DNA from: Bdellovibrio bacteriovorus HD100
Lineage (GTDB): Bacteria > Bdellovibrionota > Bdellovibrionia > Bdellovibrionales > Bdellovibrionaceae
Assembly: GCF_000196175.1 (NCBI RefSeq)
Contig: NC_005363.1
Coordinates: forward strand, 2,914,001 to 2,978,000
Direction: 5' to 3'
Length of the DNA stretch: 64,000 nt
Part shown: piece after piece, positions 36,630 to 45,785 of the stretch
How the letters are laid out: every line of letters starts with the position of its first letter
How positions within the stretch are numbered: position 1 is the stretch's first letter
Notes under the pieces: model-generated
Databases searched by the model: none
Told to the model about the DNA's origin: nothing
What the model saw: the letters and a program-made list of their open reading frames with translations, nothing else
Translations under genes and position numbers: made by a program

Positions 36630-37759
36630 TATTTTGGTCCCTTCAAGTTTTCCATTGCGACAATTTCAACGATTTCAATATCAAAGGCCTTCAGGCCGAC
36701 TTTCTTTTCAGGCTTATTGGTCAACAGGCGGATTTTGTTCGCGCCAATCTCACGCAGGATCTGCGCACCAATGCCGTAATCACGTTCATCCATCAACGGC
36801 GTCGTCGGACGGATGTCCTCAAGACCCACCAGAACATTCAGCTCCTGAGTCAGACCGGAAGTTCGGTTGTTCCCGCGCAGAAGCACGAAAGCACCGCTTT
36901 CTTCCTGGGAAATCGCCTTGATGCTTTCAAGCACGGACGAAGCCCCACGCTGAACCACCGCCATGAAATCACGGGTGAAGTTATCCACGTGAACACGAAC
37001 CAGGGTCGGATGATCTTTCTTGATTTCACCTTTTTGAATCACCAAATGTTCCAACCCATCCACGGTGCTGCGGAAAACACGCGCCTGCATGTTTTCACCA
37101 AAAGACGCCGGCAGTGGAACGCTGTGCAGCTCTTCCACCAAAGTTTCATTCGCCAGACGATAAGCGATCAGATCCACGATCGTGCCAATTTTGATGTCGT
37201 GCTTTTTTGCGAACTCACGCAGATCACCCACGCGAGCCATTGTGCCGTCATCGTTCATCACTTCACAGATCACGGCTGCCGGATTCAAACCCGCCAGACG
37301 GGCCAGATCCACGCTGGCCTCTGTGTGACCCGCACGCTTCAAAACCCCACCCTGCTGGGCGCGGATTGGGAAGATGTGACCCGGCATGTGAATGTCAGAG
37401 GGTTTTGCATGAGGGTTCGCAGCCACTCGGCACGTCAGCGCACGGTCGGCAGCAGAAATACCGGTCGAGATCCCTTCAGAAGCTTCGATGCTGACCATGA
37501 ACGCCGTTTTGTTCGGCGCAAAGTTCAGATCATCACGAACCATCAGTGGAAGCTGCAGACGCTCGACCTGCTGGGCTGTCAGACACAGGCACACCAGGCC
37601 GCGGGCTTCTTTCACCATGAAGTTGATATTTTGTGGCGTCGCGAATTCAGCGGCCAGAATCAGATCGCCTTCGTTTTCACGATCCTCGTCATCCACCAGG
37701 ATGACCATCTTGCCGTTACGAACATCATCGATGATCTCAGGGATTGTATTGAATTCCAT
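36629..37759 (-). CDS. ribB: Dihydroxybutanone-phosphate synthase with degenerate GTP cyclohydrolase II domain (RibBX-type)
   Basis: 376 residues. The N-terminal DHBP synthase domain (1-200) is complete: DDEDRENEGDLILAAE for metal and substrate binding, GISTGISAADRA, and GHIFPIRAQQGGVLKRAGHT. It makes 3,4-dihydroxy-2-butanone-4-phosphate from ribulose-5-phosphate. The C-terminal 170 residues align in position with GTP cyclohydrolase II, but the zinc signature (normally C-x10-C-x-C with a CDCG stretch) is absent and the RQEGRGIGL motif is replaced by LLRGNNRTSGLTQEL. The second activity is therefore probably lost, as in the known RibBX proteins. The gene lies 2 bp after ribE and overlaps ribH by one base. 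A separate RibA must exist elsewhere. Confidence 0.92.
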   Translation of the reverse strand: MEFNTIPEIIDDVRNGKMVILVDDEDRENEGDLILAAEFATPQNINFMVKEARGLVCLCLTAQQVERLQLPLMVRDDLNFAPNKTAFMVSIEASEGISTGISAADRALTCRVAANPHAKPSDIHMPGHIFPIRAQQGGVLKRAGHTEASVDLARLAGLNPAAVICEVMNDDGTMARVGDLREFAKKHDIKIGTIVDLIAYRLANETLVEELHSVPLPASFGENMQARVFRSTVDGLEHLVIQKGEIKKDHPTLVRVHVDNFTRDFMAVVQRGASSVLESIKAISQEESGAFVLLRGNNRTSGLTQELNVLVGLEDIRPTTPLMDERDYGIGAQILREIGANKIRLLTNKPEKKVGLKAFDIEIVEIVAMENLKGPK

Positions 37760-37761
37760 TG

Positions 37762-38361
37762 TTAGCCCTTTCTGACTTCCAAAGAACGTTGGATGGCGCG
37801 GGCCATGTAATCAGGCTCCACGTTGATACGGCTGCCCGGCTTAAGCAGTCCCAAGTTAGTGCGTTTCAAAGTTTCAGGAATCAAGCAGACAGACACCACC
37901 GAACCCTGCAGTTCGTTGACGGTCAGACTGACCCCGTTCAGGGTCACGCTGCCCTTTTTCCAAACGTAAGGCAAAATGGTTTCTGCCACGTTCACATCCA
38001 GGAAGAAGGATTCGCCCTCAAGATCCGCGCGGGTCACAGTCCCCAGACTGTCGACGTGACCGGTCACCAGATGGCCGTGAATGCGATCGCCAAAACGCAA
38101 AGATCTCTCAAGATTGACCTGTTTTCCCAGCCAGCTTTGTGGGTTCCATTCAAGAACCTTGATGGTCTCAGCCGCCAAAGCAAAGGTCATGGTTTGATCA
38201 TCAAAAGCTTCCACGGTCAGGCAGGCGCCGTCGCAGGCAATGCTGTCGCCGAGCTTTATGTCATTGAATTCAGAAGGTTTTTTGATTTTAATACGATAGG
38301 CATTGGTCAGCTCTTCAGAGCTTTCAATGGGCATCACAGATTCTACGATTCCAGAAAACAT
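37762..38361 (-). CDS. ribE: Riboflavin synthase alpha subunit
   Basis: 199 residues, the normal length. It dismutates two lumazine molecules into riboflavin. The family's two internal lumazine-binding repeats are visible: MFSGIVESV at the start, DSIACDGACLTVEAF in the first barrel and GSVTLNGVSLTVNEL in the second, with GHLVTGHVDSLGTV between them. A GAGG site precedes the ATG. It is the first gene of the ribE-ribB-ribH-ntrY-ntrX-proS run. I looked for an FMN riboswitch in the 85 bp upstream and found none, so FMN control through that element is unlikely here. Confidence 0.95.
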   Translation of the reverse strand: MFSGIVESVMPIESSEELTNAYRIKIKKPSEFNDIKLGDSIACDGACLTVEAFDDQTMTFALAAETIKVLEWNPQSWLGKQVNLERSLRFGDRIHGHLVTGHVDSLGTVTRADLEGESFFLDVNVAETILPYVWKKGSVTLNGVSLTVNELQGSVVSVCLIPETLKRTNLGLLKPGSRINVEPDYMARAIQRSLEVRKG

Positions 38362-38446
38362 AGGGGCCTCAAGCTTGTGGCCGAGACCCTACATCTTTCC
38401 CCTGCCCGTGGCAAGGAAAGTGGCACTTTTACACTCTAAGAAAGCC

Positions 38447-39643
38447 CTAGCCGCGGCCCGGTTTTCCCGGTTTTTGATTGCCAATGGGCTTGGACGGGGT
38501 CTGAGTGCTCGGCGTGGAGGAATCCACCGGCTGAACACCCGGATCCTGGGGCTTGTAATCCGCCGCATGGAACTGGAACAGTTTTACTTTGGCTCCAATA
38601 ACCGCGTTATTGGCATTTTGTTCAATCACGCGACCACGGGAGATTTCATCACCCACCCAGTCGATCTCGATCTTGGCAACAGCCGAACCTGCCGCGGCCC
38701 CACCACCCAGGTACTTCGAGTTACAAGGCTCACCTTCCCAGTAGTAGTCTTCGTTATAAACCAACAACTGGTCGCCCGCTTCCAGGCCCACATCCAAACC
38801 ACCCACGATCACCAGATGCGTGTCGTGATTGGCCATCACACGGGTATGCCATTCTTCCGATTTTAAACCGGCGTTCAGTTCACCCACGGCTTTGACCAAT
38901 GCATTCTTGGTCACTTGCGCCAGCGGAGTCTGATAGTAAGCACTGGGCCCAATGGTGAAGGCACCGAAATTCAGGCCGAAGTTCACTTTGGTTTTGGTTT
39001 GTTTTGTCGTCACATTGGCGGCTGTCATGACTTTCGAGGTCAGCGGACGAGTCGCCATCATGGAAAGATCCAGCTGCGCCCACTCGACATTCAAGCCCGC
39101 CGAAGCCAGTCCATTCGTGGAATAGTTCCCAGCCGGGGTGAAGCCAACAGTCAGACCACCACCGCCGATCAATTCAAATGAATTCACCGCACCGGAAAGT
39201 TTCGCCTGTGGAATGTTCACCATACACCACGCGGTCTGTGCGTACTGCACATCGTAGTTGTCCTTGCCGACAGCTTCCGCGAACGCCTTCATCATCTGAC
39301 CGTCCGCTTTGGTCAGATTGAAGAAGCTTTGATCCCCGCTGCGTGCCTGCTCCGGGGGAACAGCGATAGGAGGCGCATATCTTAGCGCGAATTCTTTGCT
39401 CTCCATGAGCACTCCGTATATCTGTTCGTTGGCAACAAATTGAAAATCGAAAGAACCGTTCGGGAAGATCAGAGGACTGGAGCGGATCGCGCCCATCTCC
39501 ACAATCTTCTTAAGACTGCGCACCGGAACTTCAGCCTGCTTTTGTTCGCACTTCTGATTTCCCATAGTCATGGCCGCGCCGGCGATCATCACGCCTGCTT
39601 TGAAAATTTGTTTCGACCATTTTACTGTGCCTTGTGATTTCAT
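38447..39643 (-). CDS. CsgG-like secreted envelope protein
   Basis: 398 residues from ATG at 39643, which has AAGGGAA upstream; an ATG seven codons earlier lacks a good site. The N-terminal export segment (KWSKQIFKAGVMIAGAAMTM) has no clear lipobox. The middle resembles the CsgG/curli-assembly family: a glycine-rich strand (FELIGGGGLTVGF), then AQLDLSMMATRPLTSKV, corresponding to the LDLRLVD-type segment, and AQVTKNALVKAVGELN near the end of the domain. The next part (GGLDVGLEAGDQLLVYNE) resembles the C-terminal domain of FlgT-like proteins. The last 45 residues are Pro/Ser/Thr-rich. It might be a periplasmic or outer-membrane assembly protein. Both family resemblances are by eye only. Confidence 0.6.
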   Translation of the reverse strand: MKSQGTVKWSKQIFKAGVMIAGAAMTMGNQKCEQKQAEVPVRSLKKIVEMGAIRSSPLIFPNGSFDFQFVANEQIYGVLMESKEFALRYAPPIAVPPEQARSGDQSFFNLTKADGQMMKAFAEAVGKDNYDVQYAQTAWCMVNIPQAKLSGAVNSFELIGGGGLTVGFTPAGNYSTNGLASAGLNVEWAQLDLSMMATRPLTSKVMTAANVTTKQTKTKVNFGLNFGAFTIGPSAYYQTPLAQVTKNALVKAVGELNAGLKSEEWHTRVMANHDTHLVIVGGLDVGLEAGDQLLVYNEDYYWEGEPCNSKYLGGGAAAGSAVAKIEIDWVGDEISRGRVIEQNANNAVIGAKVKLFQFHAADYKPQDPGVQPVDSSTPSTQTPSKPIGNQKPGKPGRG

Positions 39644-39952
39644 GATATTCCCTTTCCACTCCATCTATCGAGGCGGTTCTTGCACAGTATACGGAATGAA
39701 AAGGCTGGACCTTAAACCGGGTGTAAGTTTGCGGACTCATTTGCAAAAACGAAACCGGTTTCACCTTGAGACACGCTAAGTGTTTGAAATTGTTCGCGAG
39801 CCTTGAAAACAGCAATTATAAAAAAATATTGCCTTGTCGAATGTTTAGACTGTTTAAGAAAAGTTGAATGGCGTGATGACTAGTGTGAATACTCTGAACG
39901 TCAAAACAATGATCACAAAAAAACGAAATACCAATAAAGAAATTTCGGACGG
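39644..39952. other. 309-bp gap, promoter region of the CsgG-like gene
   Basis: No convincing gene. It holds the leader of the CsgG-like gene and AT-rich DNA near 39810-39830 with a small GCAAT / ATTGC inverted repeat around an A tract. An open frame on the plus strand here lies mostly over the end of the CZB-like gene and looks like a shadow. Confidence 0.5.
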
Positions 39953-40279
39953 CTACTTCGCCGCCCGCTCCAGAACTGCAATGCTGCTGACAATTTCTTC
40001 CGACAACAGCACGAACATTTCACTCTTGATCAGCTCCCGGGCCTGCGATCTCTGCCCGGCATCCACCAGCGTCAGCACGGCAGAAACATAGTTGCAGAAA
40101 GCCTCGTGTTCTTTTTCCAGATGTTGAAATGCTGGCAGATGCGACAGGCTGCGCTTGTTGTCCCGCAACCAGAAAAGCAGGTCTTCATCAGGCACCTGCA
40201 GCTCTGAACCGTTTTCCACAAAATTTCTGAGGCTGAGTTTGTATTTGGCGTGAGCCAGAACGATGTCGTTAGTCTTCAT
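39953..40279 (-). CDS. CZB-like single-domain protein with altered metal ligands
   Basis: 108 residues, all helical. The arrangement matches the chemoreceptor zinc-binding (CZB) domain: a first-helix His (LAHAKYKLSLRNFV), a WL segment corresponding to the CxxGxW region (EDLLFWLRDNKRSL), a FQHLEKEHEAFCNYV helix, and a last helix ending in DAGQRSQARELI. The normal set is His, Cys, His, His. Here the Cys is replaced by Asp/Leu and the last His by Cys (HEAFC), so zinc binding would be altered or lost. CZB domains usually sit on chemoreceptors or diguanylate cyclases; this one is stand-alone. A GAGGAAT site precedes the ATG. About 300 bp without a convincing gene follow. Confidence 0.6.
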   Translation of the reverse strand: MKTNDIVLAHAKYKLSLRNFVENGSELQVPDEDLLFWLRDNKRSLSHLPAFQHLEKEHEAFCNYVSAVLTLVDAGQRSQARELIKSEMFVLLSEEIVSSIAVLERAAK

Positions 40280-40363
40280 GTAGGATTCCTCAGACGCTCT
40301 TGTCGGAGTGAATCCCTCTCACTGTATGATGCAGATCATGACTTTAGAAAAAATCAGGCAGTT

Positions 40364-40858
40364 TTAGAAGCTTCCGCCACCGGACAATGTGATAAAGTAT
40401 TGGGTCTCGCTTTTATTAAGAGTGAAATCGTTTTTATCCTTACGATCCTCGAAATACTGGAACTGCTGAACACCTCCACCGATGCGCAAGCCACCCAGGC
40501 CGAAGGTGATCCCGGCAACTCCAAACGCCGCGTTGGAATTTTCAGAGGCAAAACGCAATCCCGGACCGGCATAAAGCTCAATCCCCAAAGTGCGGCTGCT
40601 GTTGTACATCTCGTAATTGAAAAGACCTGCGGTGTCCAAGCCATACACGGTGTTAATCTGAGAACCGAACTGGGTGAAAATGGAGTTTCTCCAGTTAAAC
40701 CAGTTCACCGGATAATAATTCAACCCCAGATGAATTTCGCTGTAGGACTCGCCATCGCGGGAACCGGTTGAACCACTTAAGTCATAAGACACATAGGAAG
40801 CCTGGGCCGCACCAGAAAAGCCCATTGCCAGAATAAGCACGCCAATAAACTTTTTCAT
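40364..40858 (-). CDS. Small outer-membrane barrel protein
   Basis: 164 residues with a signal peptide (MKKFIGVLILAMGFSGAAQA). The mature part shows about eight amphipathic strands rich in Tyr and Gly (HLGLNYYPVNWFNWR, LGIELYAGPGLRFAS) and ends with a Gly-Phe C-terminus (FITLSGGGSF), as usual for an outer-membrane barrel. It lies 15 bp downstream of the histone-fold gene and is probably co-transcribed with it. Specific function unknown. Confidence 0.72.
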   Translation of the reverse strand: MKKFIGVLILAMGFSGAAQASYVSYDLSGSTGSRDGESYSEIHLGLNYYPVNWFNWRNSIFTQFGSQINTVYGLDTAGLFNYEMYNSSRTLGIELYAGPGLRFASENSNAAFGVAGITFGLGGLRIGGGVQQFQYFEDRKDKNDFTLNKSETQYFITLSGGGSF

Positions 40859-40873
40859 AGAACTCCATTTCTT

Positions 40874-41380
40874 TTATTTTTTCAAAAACTCGAAATCGCG
40901 ATCCATCACCGTCTTGCGCCCGTCAGCCCGTGCATTTTCAATCGCCCGGTCACACAAAATACGCACGTGATCCGAAAGCACATCCATCACCGAAGCCGAA
41001 GTATTGTATTCAGAACGCGCCTGAATATAGTCCTTCAAACGAGAAGCGATGATCAAAACTTCCTGAGGAGCTGCGGCCAGACTGCCCGCTGGAGCTGACG
41101 ATGTCGATGCTGTCGGGGATTTGACAATAATACGGGCCGGAGCGCGCTGATGGGATTCTTCAGCGGCCGCTGCATCTTTGGGAGCAACCTTTTCCACGGC
41201 CCCGGCATCGCGGTGTCTTGCCCCTGGCAGATGTGTTTCAAAACAAGGAACACTGCAAAAGACATAGCCCGTGCGTTCGTTATTGCAGGTGGAAACACTG
41301 CAGACGAAATATTTCGAACCATAATTGATGGGCTTCTTGCAGGAACTGCATTTACGCCAGAATGTGGTGGTGGCTTCCAT
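40874..41380 (-). CDS. ZZ-type zinc-finger histone-fold protein
   Basis: 168 residues from ATG at 41380, which has GGAG upstream; an ATG 30 bases earlier is less likely. The N-terminal 55 residues form a zinc-finger-like module with Cys11, 14, 27, 32, 42, 46 and His50 (CSSCKKPINY, CSVPCFETH). A low-complexity Ala/Ser/Pro linker (58-104) follows. Residues 105-166 form a histone fold: IIASRLKDYIQARSEY, SVMDVLSDHVRILCDRAIENA and the signature ADGRKTVMDRDFEFL, which matches the GRKTV-x-x-x-D end of archaeal histones. B. bacteriovorus is known to use histones as chromatin proteins, and zinc-finger (ZZ) histones are a described bacterial class. It should dimerise and bind DNA or bridge it to another partner; the finger's target is unknown. 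Confidence 0.85.
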   Translation of the reverse strand: MEATTTFWRKCSSCKKPINYGSKYFVCSVSTCNNERTGYVFCSVPCFETHLPGARHRDAGAVEKVAPKDAAAAEESHQRAPARIIVKSPTASTSSAPAGSLAAAPQEVLIIASRLKDYIQARSEYNTSASVMDVLSDHVRILCDRAIENARADGRKTVMDRDFEFLKK

Positions 41381-41434
41381 AAAATCTCCTGCCACTATTG
41401 AAGCACACATTGGCAGGGCCTGAAAAACGAATTC

Positions 41435-42547
41435 TTATTGATTGCAGTGTGGGATTTTCTGGTCTGGCTCCAGACGGTTCTGCGTGCCCAGGTGACGGGC
41501 GGCTTCTTTGAGGGCGTCCTTGGAACCTTTGCTGCTGATCGGATAAACGGTGTAACCATCGCGGTACGTCGGCGTGTAATAGGATGTCAGCACCTGCGTG
41601 CGACCCTGCACATCGCGTCCCAAATGCAGATAGACAACGGCGCCGGTTTTCTTTTCGACGCCTGCCTGGAAGGCCAGGAAGTTCCCCAGGGAATACACAA
41701 TCATCGTCAGACGACCGTCACTGGTGCGATAGCTTTCCCAAGGTTGCAAGACATGGGGATGAGATCCCACAACTGCCACAGCGCCCGCTTCCAGGAACCG
41801 CTTGGCATAAGCCGTTTGAGATTTGTCCGGTTTGTGGCTGTATTCCACACCCCAGTGCGGAAGCACAATCACACCGTCAACATCGCCACGAGCGCGCAAC
41901 TGACGGATCAATGTTTCGACCTGCTGGGATTTGCCATAACAGGAAAGAACTTGGCTCTTCGTATCAGCAATCCCATTGGTGGCCTCGGTGCAGGCGACAA
42001 AGGCCATGCGATAGCCACGCACATCTGCCAAGTGATAGAAACTTTCGTTCGGCGCATAGGACGGTCTTGTGCCCACCGTGGAAAGGCCGATGTTTTTTGC
42101 GGCCTCAATCGTGCGATCCACTCCCCGCCATTGGCGATCCAAAGAATGATTGTTGGCGGTGCTGATCAGATCAATATTGGAACTTTTCAGATCCCGCAGA
42201 ATCTGCGGATGGAAGTTGAAGGAAAAATTAGTTCCTGAATACACGTTCAGATCATAGGTGAAACCCTGATCGCCCACATCACGACCGGCCTTATCGATAC
42301 CGACCGCTGCCGGGCCTTCCAGATTCACGGTCATGTAATCGGCCTTGTTGAACAAAGGAATGGCTTTGCTCCAAAGACTGGTGAAGTTCTGTTTCGGCAG
42401 AATGTTTTTGTAAAGAGCATCGTGAACCAGAATGTCCCCGGCAAACCCCAGCACCACGGAACCATCGGCGCAGTTCGCGCCTTTGTTCGCGTGAGCGGAC
42501 GTTGCAAAGAGCAGACTGGCAATGAGGAAAGCTTTATTCAGACGCAT
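41435..42547 (-). CDS. CapA-family metallophosphoesterase-like protein
   Basis: 370 residues with a signal peptide (AFLIASLLFATSAHA). The CapA/PGA-synthesis fold is clear: GFAGDILVHDALY at the start of the domain, NLEGP, the ANNHSLDRQWRGVD segment, VLPHWGVEYSH and VVGSHPHVLQPWE, which together give the usual metal-site Asp, Glu, Asn and His residues, then YSLGNFL. CapA proteins are linked to poly-gamma-glutamate capsule, but many family members have other, unknown substrates. No capB/capC genes lie nearby, so the substrate is open. The product would be periplasmic or exported. Confidence 0.85.
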   Translation of the reverse strand: MRLNKAFLIASLLFATSAHANKGANCADGSVVLGFAGDILVHDALYKNILPKQNFTSLWSKAIPLFNKADYMTVNLEGPAAVGIDKAGRDVGDQGFTYDLNVYSGTNFSFNFHPQILRDLKSSNIDLISTANNHSLDRQWRGVDRTIEAAKNIGLSTVGTRPSYAPNESFYHLADVRGYRMAFVACTEATNGIADTKSQVLSCYGKSQQVETLIRQLRARGDVDGVIVLPHWGVEYSHKPDKSQTAYAKRFLEAGAVAVVGSHPHVLQPWESYRTSDGRLTMIVYSLGNFLAFQAGVEKKTGAVVYLHLGRDVQGRTQVLTSYYTPTYRDGYTVYPISSKGSKDALKEAARHLGTQNRLEPDQKIPHCNQ

Positions 42548-42638
42548 AGCCCGTGAGGATGCCCTCGGCAGAGGGGTTTCTCAACCCACAGGCCTGTAAC
42601 GGAAAAGAATGCAAAAGGTGTCTAAAACCCTGACAGTA

Positions 42639-43022
42639 CTAGTCGTGGGAAAGGCCCGTAATCAGCAGTTCAGCCGTCGCCGGATTGGTCGCCAAAGGAA
42701 CGTTATGAACGTCACAGATTCGCATCAGCATCGAGATGTCCGGGTCATGGGGATGCATGCCCAGCGGATCACGGAAAAAGATCACGCCTTGGCACTTGCC
42801 AGTCGCAACCTCGGCAGCGATCTGGGCGTCCCCACCCAATGGTCCCGAAAGCCTGCGTGTGACTTTCAATCCCGCGGCCTGGATCAGGCGGCCGGTATTG
42901 CCGGTGCCCACCAAAGTGAAGTTTTTGAAAGTCTCCAGATGATCACGCACGAAAGAAACCATCAGAGCTTTCTTTCCGTCGTGAGCAATCAAGGCCAATG
43001 TCTTTTTCTTTTGTTTTTTCAT
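42639..43022 (-). CDS. mgsA: Methylglyoxal synthase
   Basis: 127 residues, slightly shorter than the E. coli enzyme. It converts dihydroxyacetone phosphate to methylglyoxal and phosphate, a bypass of lower glycolysis under phosphate limitation or sugar excess. Family motifs are complete: ALIAHDGKK, GTGNTGRLI for phosphate binding, SGPLGGDAQI with the catalytic Asp, FFRDPL and HPHDPDI with the conserved His and Asp, and VPLATNPATAELL. It is monocistronic in appearance, between clpB and the CapA-like gene. Confidence 0.95.
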   Translation of the reverse strand: MKKQKKKTLALIAHDGKKALMVSFVRDHLETFKNFTLVGTGNTGRLIQAAGLKVTRRLSGPLGGDAQIAAEVATGKCQGVIFFRDPLGMHPHDPDISMLMRICDVHNVPLATNPATAELLITGLSHD

Positions 43023-43072
43023 TCGTTCACTCTATTCCCGTAAAACTCAATTGTCATGTGATCGCTTAAGAA

Positions 43073-43106
43073 GCAAAAAGCCCTGCCTCGTTGAGACAGG
43101 GCTTGA
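43073..43106 (-). terminator. Rho-independent terminator after clpB
   Basis: On the minus strand, an AAGCCCTG / CAGGGCTT stem with an extended inner pairing is followed by TTTTTGC. It lies about 35 bases after the clpB stop. Confidence 0.88.
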
Positions 43107-43138
43107 TGCTGTGTAGCCAGAAAAAACAACCAGGCACC

Positions 43139-45727
43139 TTAGAAGGTCAGGGTGCTTCCGTTGGCTTTGACGTGGATGGTGTCTCCGGCTTTGACTTTGC
43201 CCGAGATGATCTCTTTGGAAAGTGGATTCAGAAGTTCGGTCTGAATCACACGTTTCAAAGGTCTTGCACCGTAAATCGGGTCGTAGCCTTTCTTCGCCAG
43301 GAAGTCGATGGCCTCCTGATTGAAGTCGATGCCGATCTTTTTTGCTCTCAGTCGCTGTGCGACCAGATCCAACTGCACCTTCACGATGCCGGAAATCTGC
43401 GCTTCGCCCAGGGACTTGAACATCACGATCTCATCAATACGGTTCAGGAACTCTGGACGGAATCTTTCACGCAAAGCTTCGTTGACCGCTTCACGTTTCT
43501 GATTTTCCGACATACCCGGATCCAGAATCGACTGCGATCCCACGTTCGAGGTCATGATCAGCACGGTGTTTTTGAAATCCACCGTGCGCCCCTGACCGTC
43601 GGTCAAACGACCGTCATCCAGAACCTGCAACAGGATGTTGAACACATCCGGATGGGCTTTTTCAACCTCATCCAGCAGCACCACACTGTACGGACGGCGA
43701 CGGACTGATTCCGTCAGCTGGCCACCCTCTTCATAACCGACATAGCCCGGAGGCGCGCCGATCAAACGGGACACAGCGTGTTTTTCCATATATTCACTCA
43801 TGTCGATACGGACAACGGCTTGTTCGTCATCGAACAGGAATTCGGCCAAGGCCTTCACGGTTTCAGTTTTACCCACACCTGTCGGACCCAGGAACATAAA
43901 GGTTCCGATCGGACGGTTCGGGTCTGAAATCTCGGCCCGTGCCCGGCGAATGGCATCGGCCACAATCGTCAGGGCATGATCCTGACCCACCACACGGTGT
44001 TTCAGAGAATCTTCCATGTGCAGCAGTTTCTGGGATTCACTTTCCAGCATTTTGCTGACTGGAATACCCGTCCACTTCGCGACGACTTCGGCCACATCTT
44101 CAGGACCGACTTCTTCTTTCAGCATGCGGTTTTCTGAAGAGGATTTCGCGCCTTCCTTGCTGCGCTCCTCCAGGGCTTTGAGTTTTTTCTCGGCCTCAGG
44201 AAGCTTTCCGTATTTCAGTTCGGCCGCCTTGCCCAGATCGCCCTCGCGCTCGGCTTTAGCCACGGCCACCTTCAGGTCCTCGATGTCGGCTTTGAGTTTT
44301 TTAATGCCCTCAATGCCGCCTTTTTCAAATTCCCATTGTTCCCGCAGCAACTGGTTCTTGGCGTTCAGCTCGGTGATTTCTTTATCAATCACCGCCAGAC
44401 GCTCGCGGGCGCTTTCGTCTTTTTCTTTTTTCAGCGCCTCTTTTTCAATGCGCAACTGCATCAGCTCGCGTTCGATCTTGTCGACTTCTTCCGGCACCGA
44501 GCGGGTTTCAATACCCAGCTTGCTGGCCGCTTCGTCGATCAAATCGATCGCCTTGTCCGGCAGGAAACGGTTGGTGATGTAACGATGAGACAATTTCACC
44601 GCCGACACCAAGGCCGCATCCGTGATGCGAATACCGTGGTGGACTTCGTACTTTTCCTTCAGGCCACGCAAGATGGTGATGGCGTCTTCAACACTTGGTT
44701 CCTCGACCATCACAGTCTGGAAGCGTCTTTCCAAAGCCGCATCCTTTTCGATGTACTTGCGATACTCATCCAAAGTGGTGGCACCAATACAGCGCAATTC
44801 ACCGCGCGCCAGGGCCGGCTTCAGCAACTGCCCTGCATCCATGGCGCCCTCGGTTTTACCCGCGCCCACCAGGGTGTGCAGTTCGTCGATGAACAGAATA
44901 ATCTGGCCATCACTGGAGGTGACTTCTTTGATCACCGCTTTCAGACGGTCCTCAAATTCCCCGCGGTACTTAGCGCCCGCGATCAACGCCCCCATATCCA
45001 GGGACATCAGTTTTTTGCCAATCAGATTGTCCGGCACGTCCTGTTTGATGATACGCAAAGCCAGGCCTTCGGCAATGGCGGTTTTACCCACCCCAGGCTC
45101 CCCAATAAGGACCGGGTTGTTTTTGGTGCGACGGGAAAGAACCTGCACCACACGGCGGATTTCTTCATCACGCCCCACCACCGGATCCAGCTTGCCCTCG
45201 GCCGCCAAAGCGGTCAGATCACGGGCATACTTGTTCAGAACCTCGTACTTGTTTTCAGGATCATCATCCGTCACTTTTTGTTTTCCGCGAATTTCAGTCA
45301 GGGCCGTGCGTGCCGCCTCCGCCGTGACTTTGTTTTTCTTAAACAGCCCGTTCAGCTCAGAGTCCCCGCCTTTAAGCATGGCCATAAAGAAGTGCTCGGT
45401 GGAGATATAGGAATCACCCCACTCCTGAGCTTCGGTTTCGGCCGCCTGAAAGATCTTTTCAAGGCGAGGGCTGGCAAACATCTTTTGCCCGCCGCCCGTC
45501 ACCTGAGGGAATTTATCAATTTTGGTCCGCAATTCCGCAAGGAACTGGGCCTGAGGAACATTCAATTTGTCGAGAATGCGCGGAACTATGCCTTCGGTCT
45601 GCTGCACCAGCTCCATCAGAAGGTGTTCCGGCTCTACAGAGGGGCTGCTTTTGCGCTCAGCCAATCTCGCGGCGGCCTGCATGGCCTCCTGGCTTTTTCG
45701 CGTCATTTTTTCAATATCGTTGCTCAT
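43139..45727 (-). CDS. clpB: ClpB protein disaggregase
   Basis: 862 residues, the normal length. This hexameric AAA+ chaperone threads aggregated proteins and works with DnaK. The N-domain repeats (about 1-150) are followed by AAA-1 with Walker A GEPGVGKT and Walker [10 protein letters not shown], a long coiled-coil M domain (about 405-530) rich in Lys and Glu, and AAA-2 with GPTGVGKT and [12 protein letters not shown] strong GGAGGG site precedes the ATG. It is divergent from the small Cys protein gene at 45786. All motifs are intact. I did not find a convincing heat-shock promoter or CIRCE element upstream. Confidence 0.97.
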   Translation of the reverse strand: MSNDIEKMTRKSQEAMQAAARLAERKSSPSVEPEHLLMELVQQTEGIVPRILDKLNVPQAQFLAELRTKIDKFPQVTGGGQKMFASPRLEKIFQAAETEAQEWGDSYISTEHFFMAMLKGGDSELNGLFKKNKVTAEAARTALTEIRGKQKVTDDDPENKYEVLNKYARDLTALAAEGKLDPVVGRDEEIRRVVQVLSRRTKNNPVLIGEPGVGKTAIAEGLALRIIKQDVPDNLIGKKLMSLDMGALIAGAKYRGEFEDRLKAVIKEVTSSDGQIILFIDELHTLVGAGKTEGAMDAGQLLKPALARGELRCIGATTLDEYRKYIEKDAALERRFQTVMVEEPSVEDAITILRGLKEKYEVHHGIRITDAALVSAVKLSHRYITNRFLPDKAIDLIDEAASKLGIETRSVPEEVDKIERELMQLRIEKEALKKEKDESARERLAVIDKEITELNAKNQLLREQWEFEKGGIEGIKKLKADIEDLKVAVAKAEREGDLGKAAELKYGKLPEAEKKLKALEERSKEGAKSSSENRMLKEEVGPEDVAEVVAKWTGIPVSKMLESESQKLLHMEDSLKHRVVGQDHALTIVADAIRRARAEISDPNRPIGTFMFLGPTGVGKTETVKALAEFLFDDEQAVVRIDMSEYMEKHAVSRLIGAPPGYVGYEEGGQLTESVRRRPYSVVLLDEVEKAHPDVFNILLQVLDDGRLTDGQGRTVDFKNTVLIMTSNVGSQSILDPGMSENQKREAVNEALRERFRPEFLNRIDEIVMFKSLGEAQISGIVKVQLDLVAQRLRAKKIGIDFNQEAIDFLAKKGYDPIYGARPLKRVIQTELLNPLSKEIISGKVKAGDTIHVKANGSTLTF

Positions 45728-45785
45728 AAACCCTCCATCTGGAATAAAGGATGAGTCTTATTTCAGCAATGTCAAGGCGGTCAAA

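Noticed and set aside
38362-38446. FMN riboswitch upstream of ribE
   Set aside because: Looked for because ribE heads the operon, but the conserved RFN-element segments are absent and the gap is only 85 bp.
44336-45754. 472-codon open frame on the plus strand
   Set aside because: Antisense to clpB, whose motifs are all intact; its product resembles nothing.
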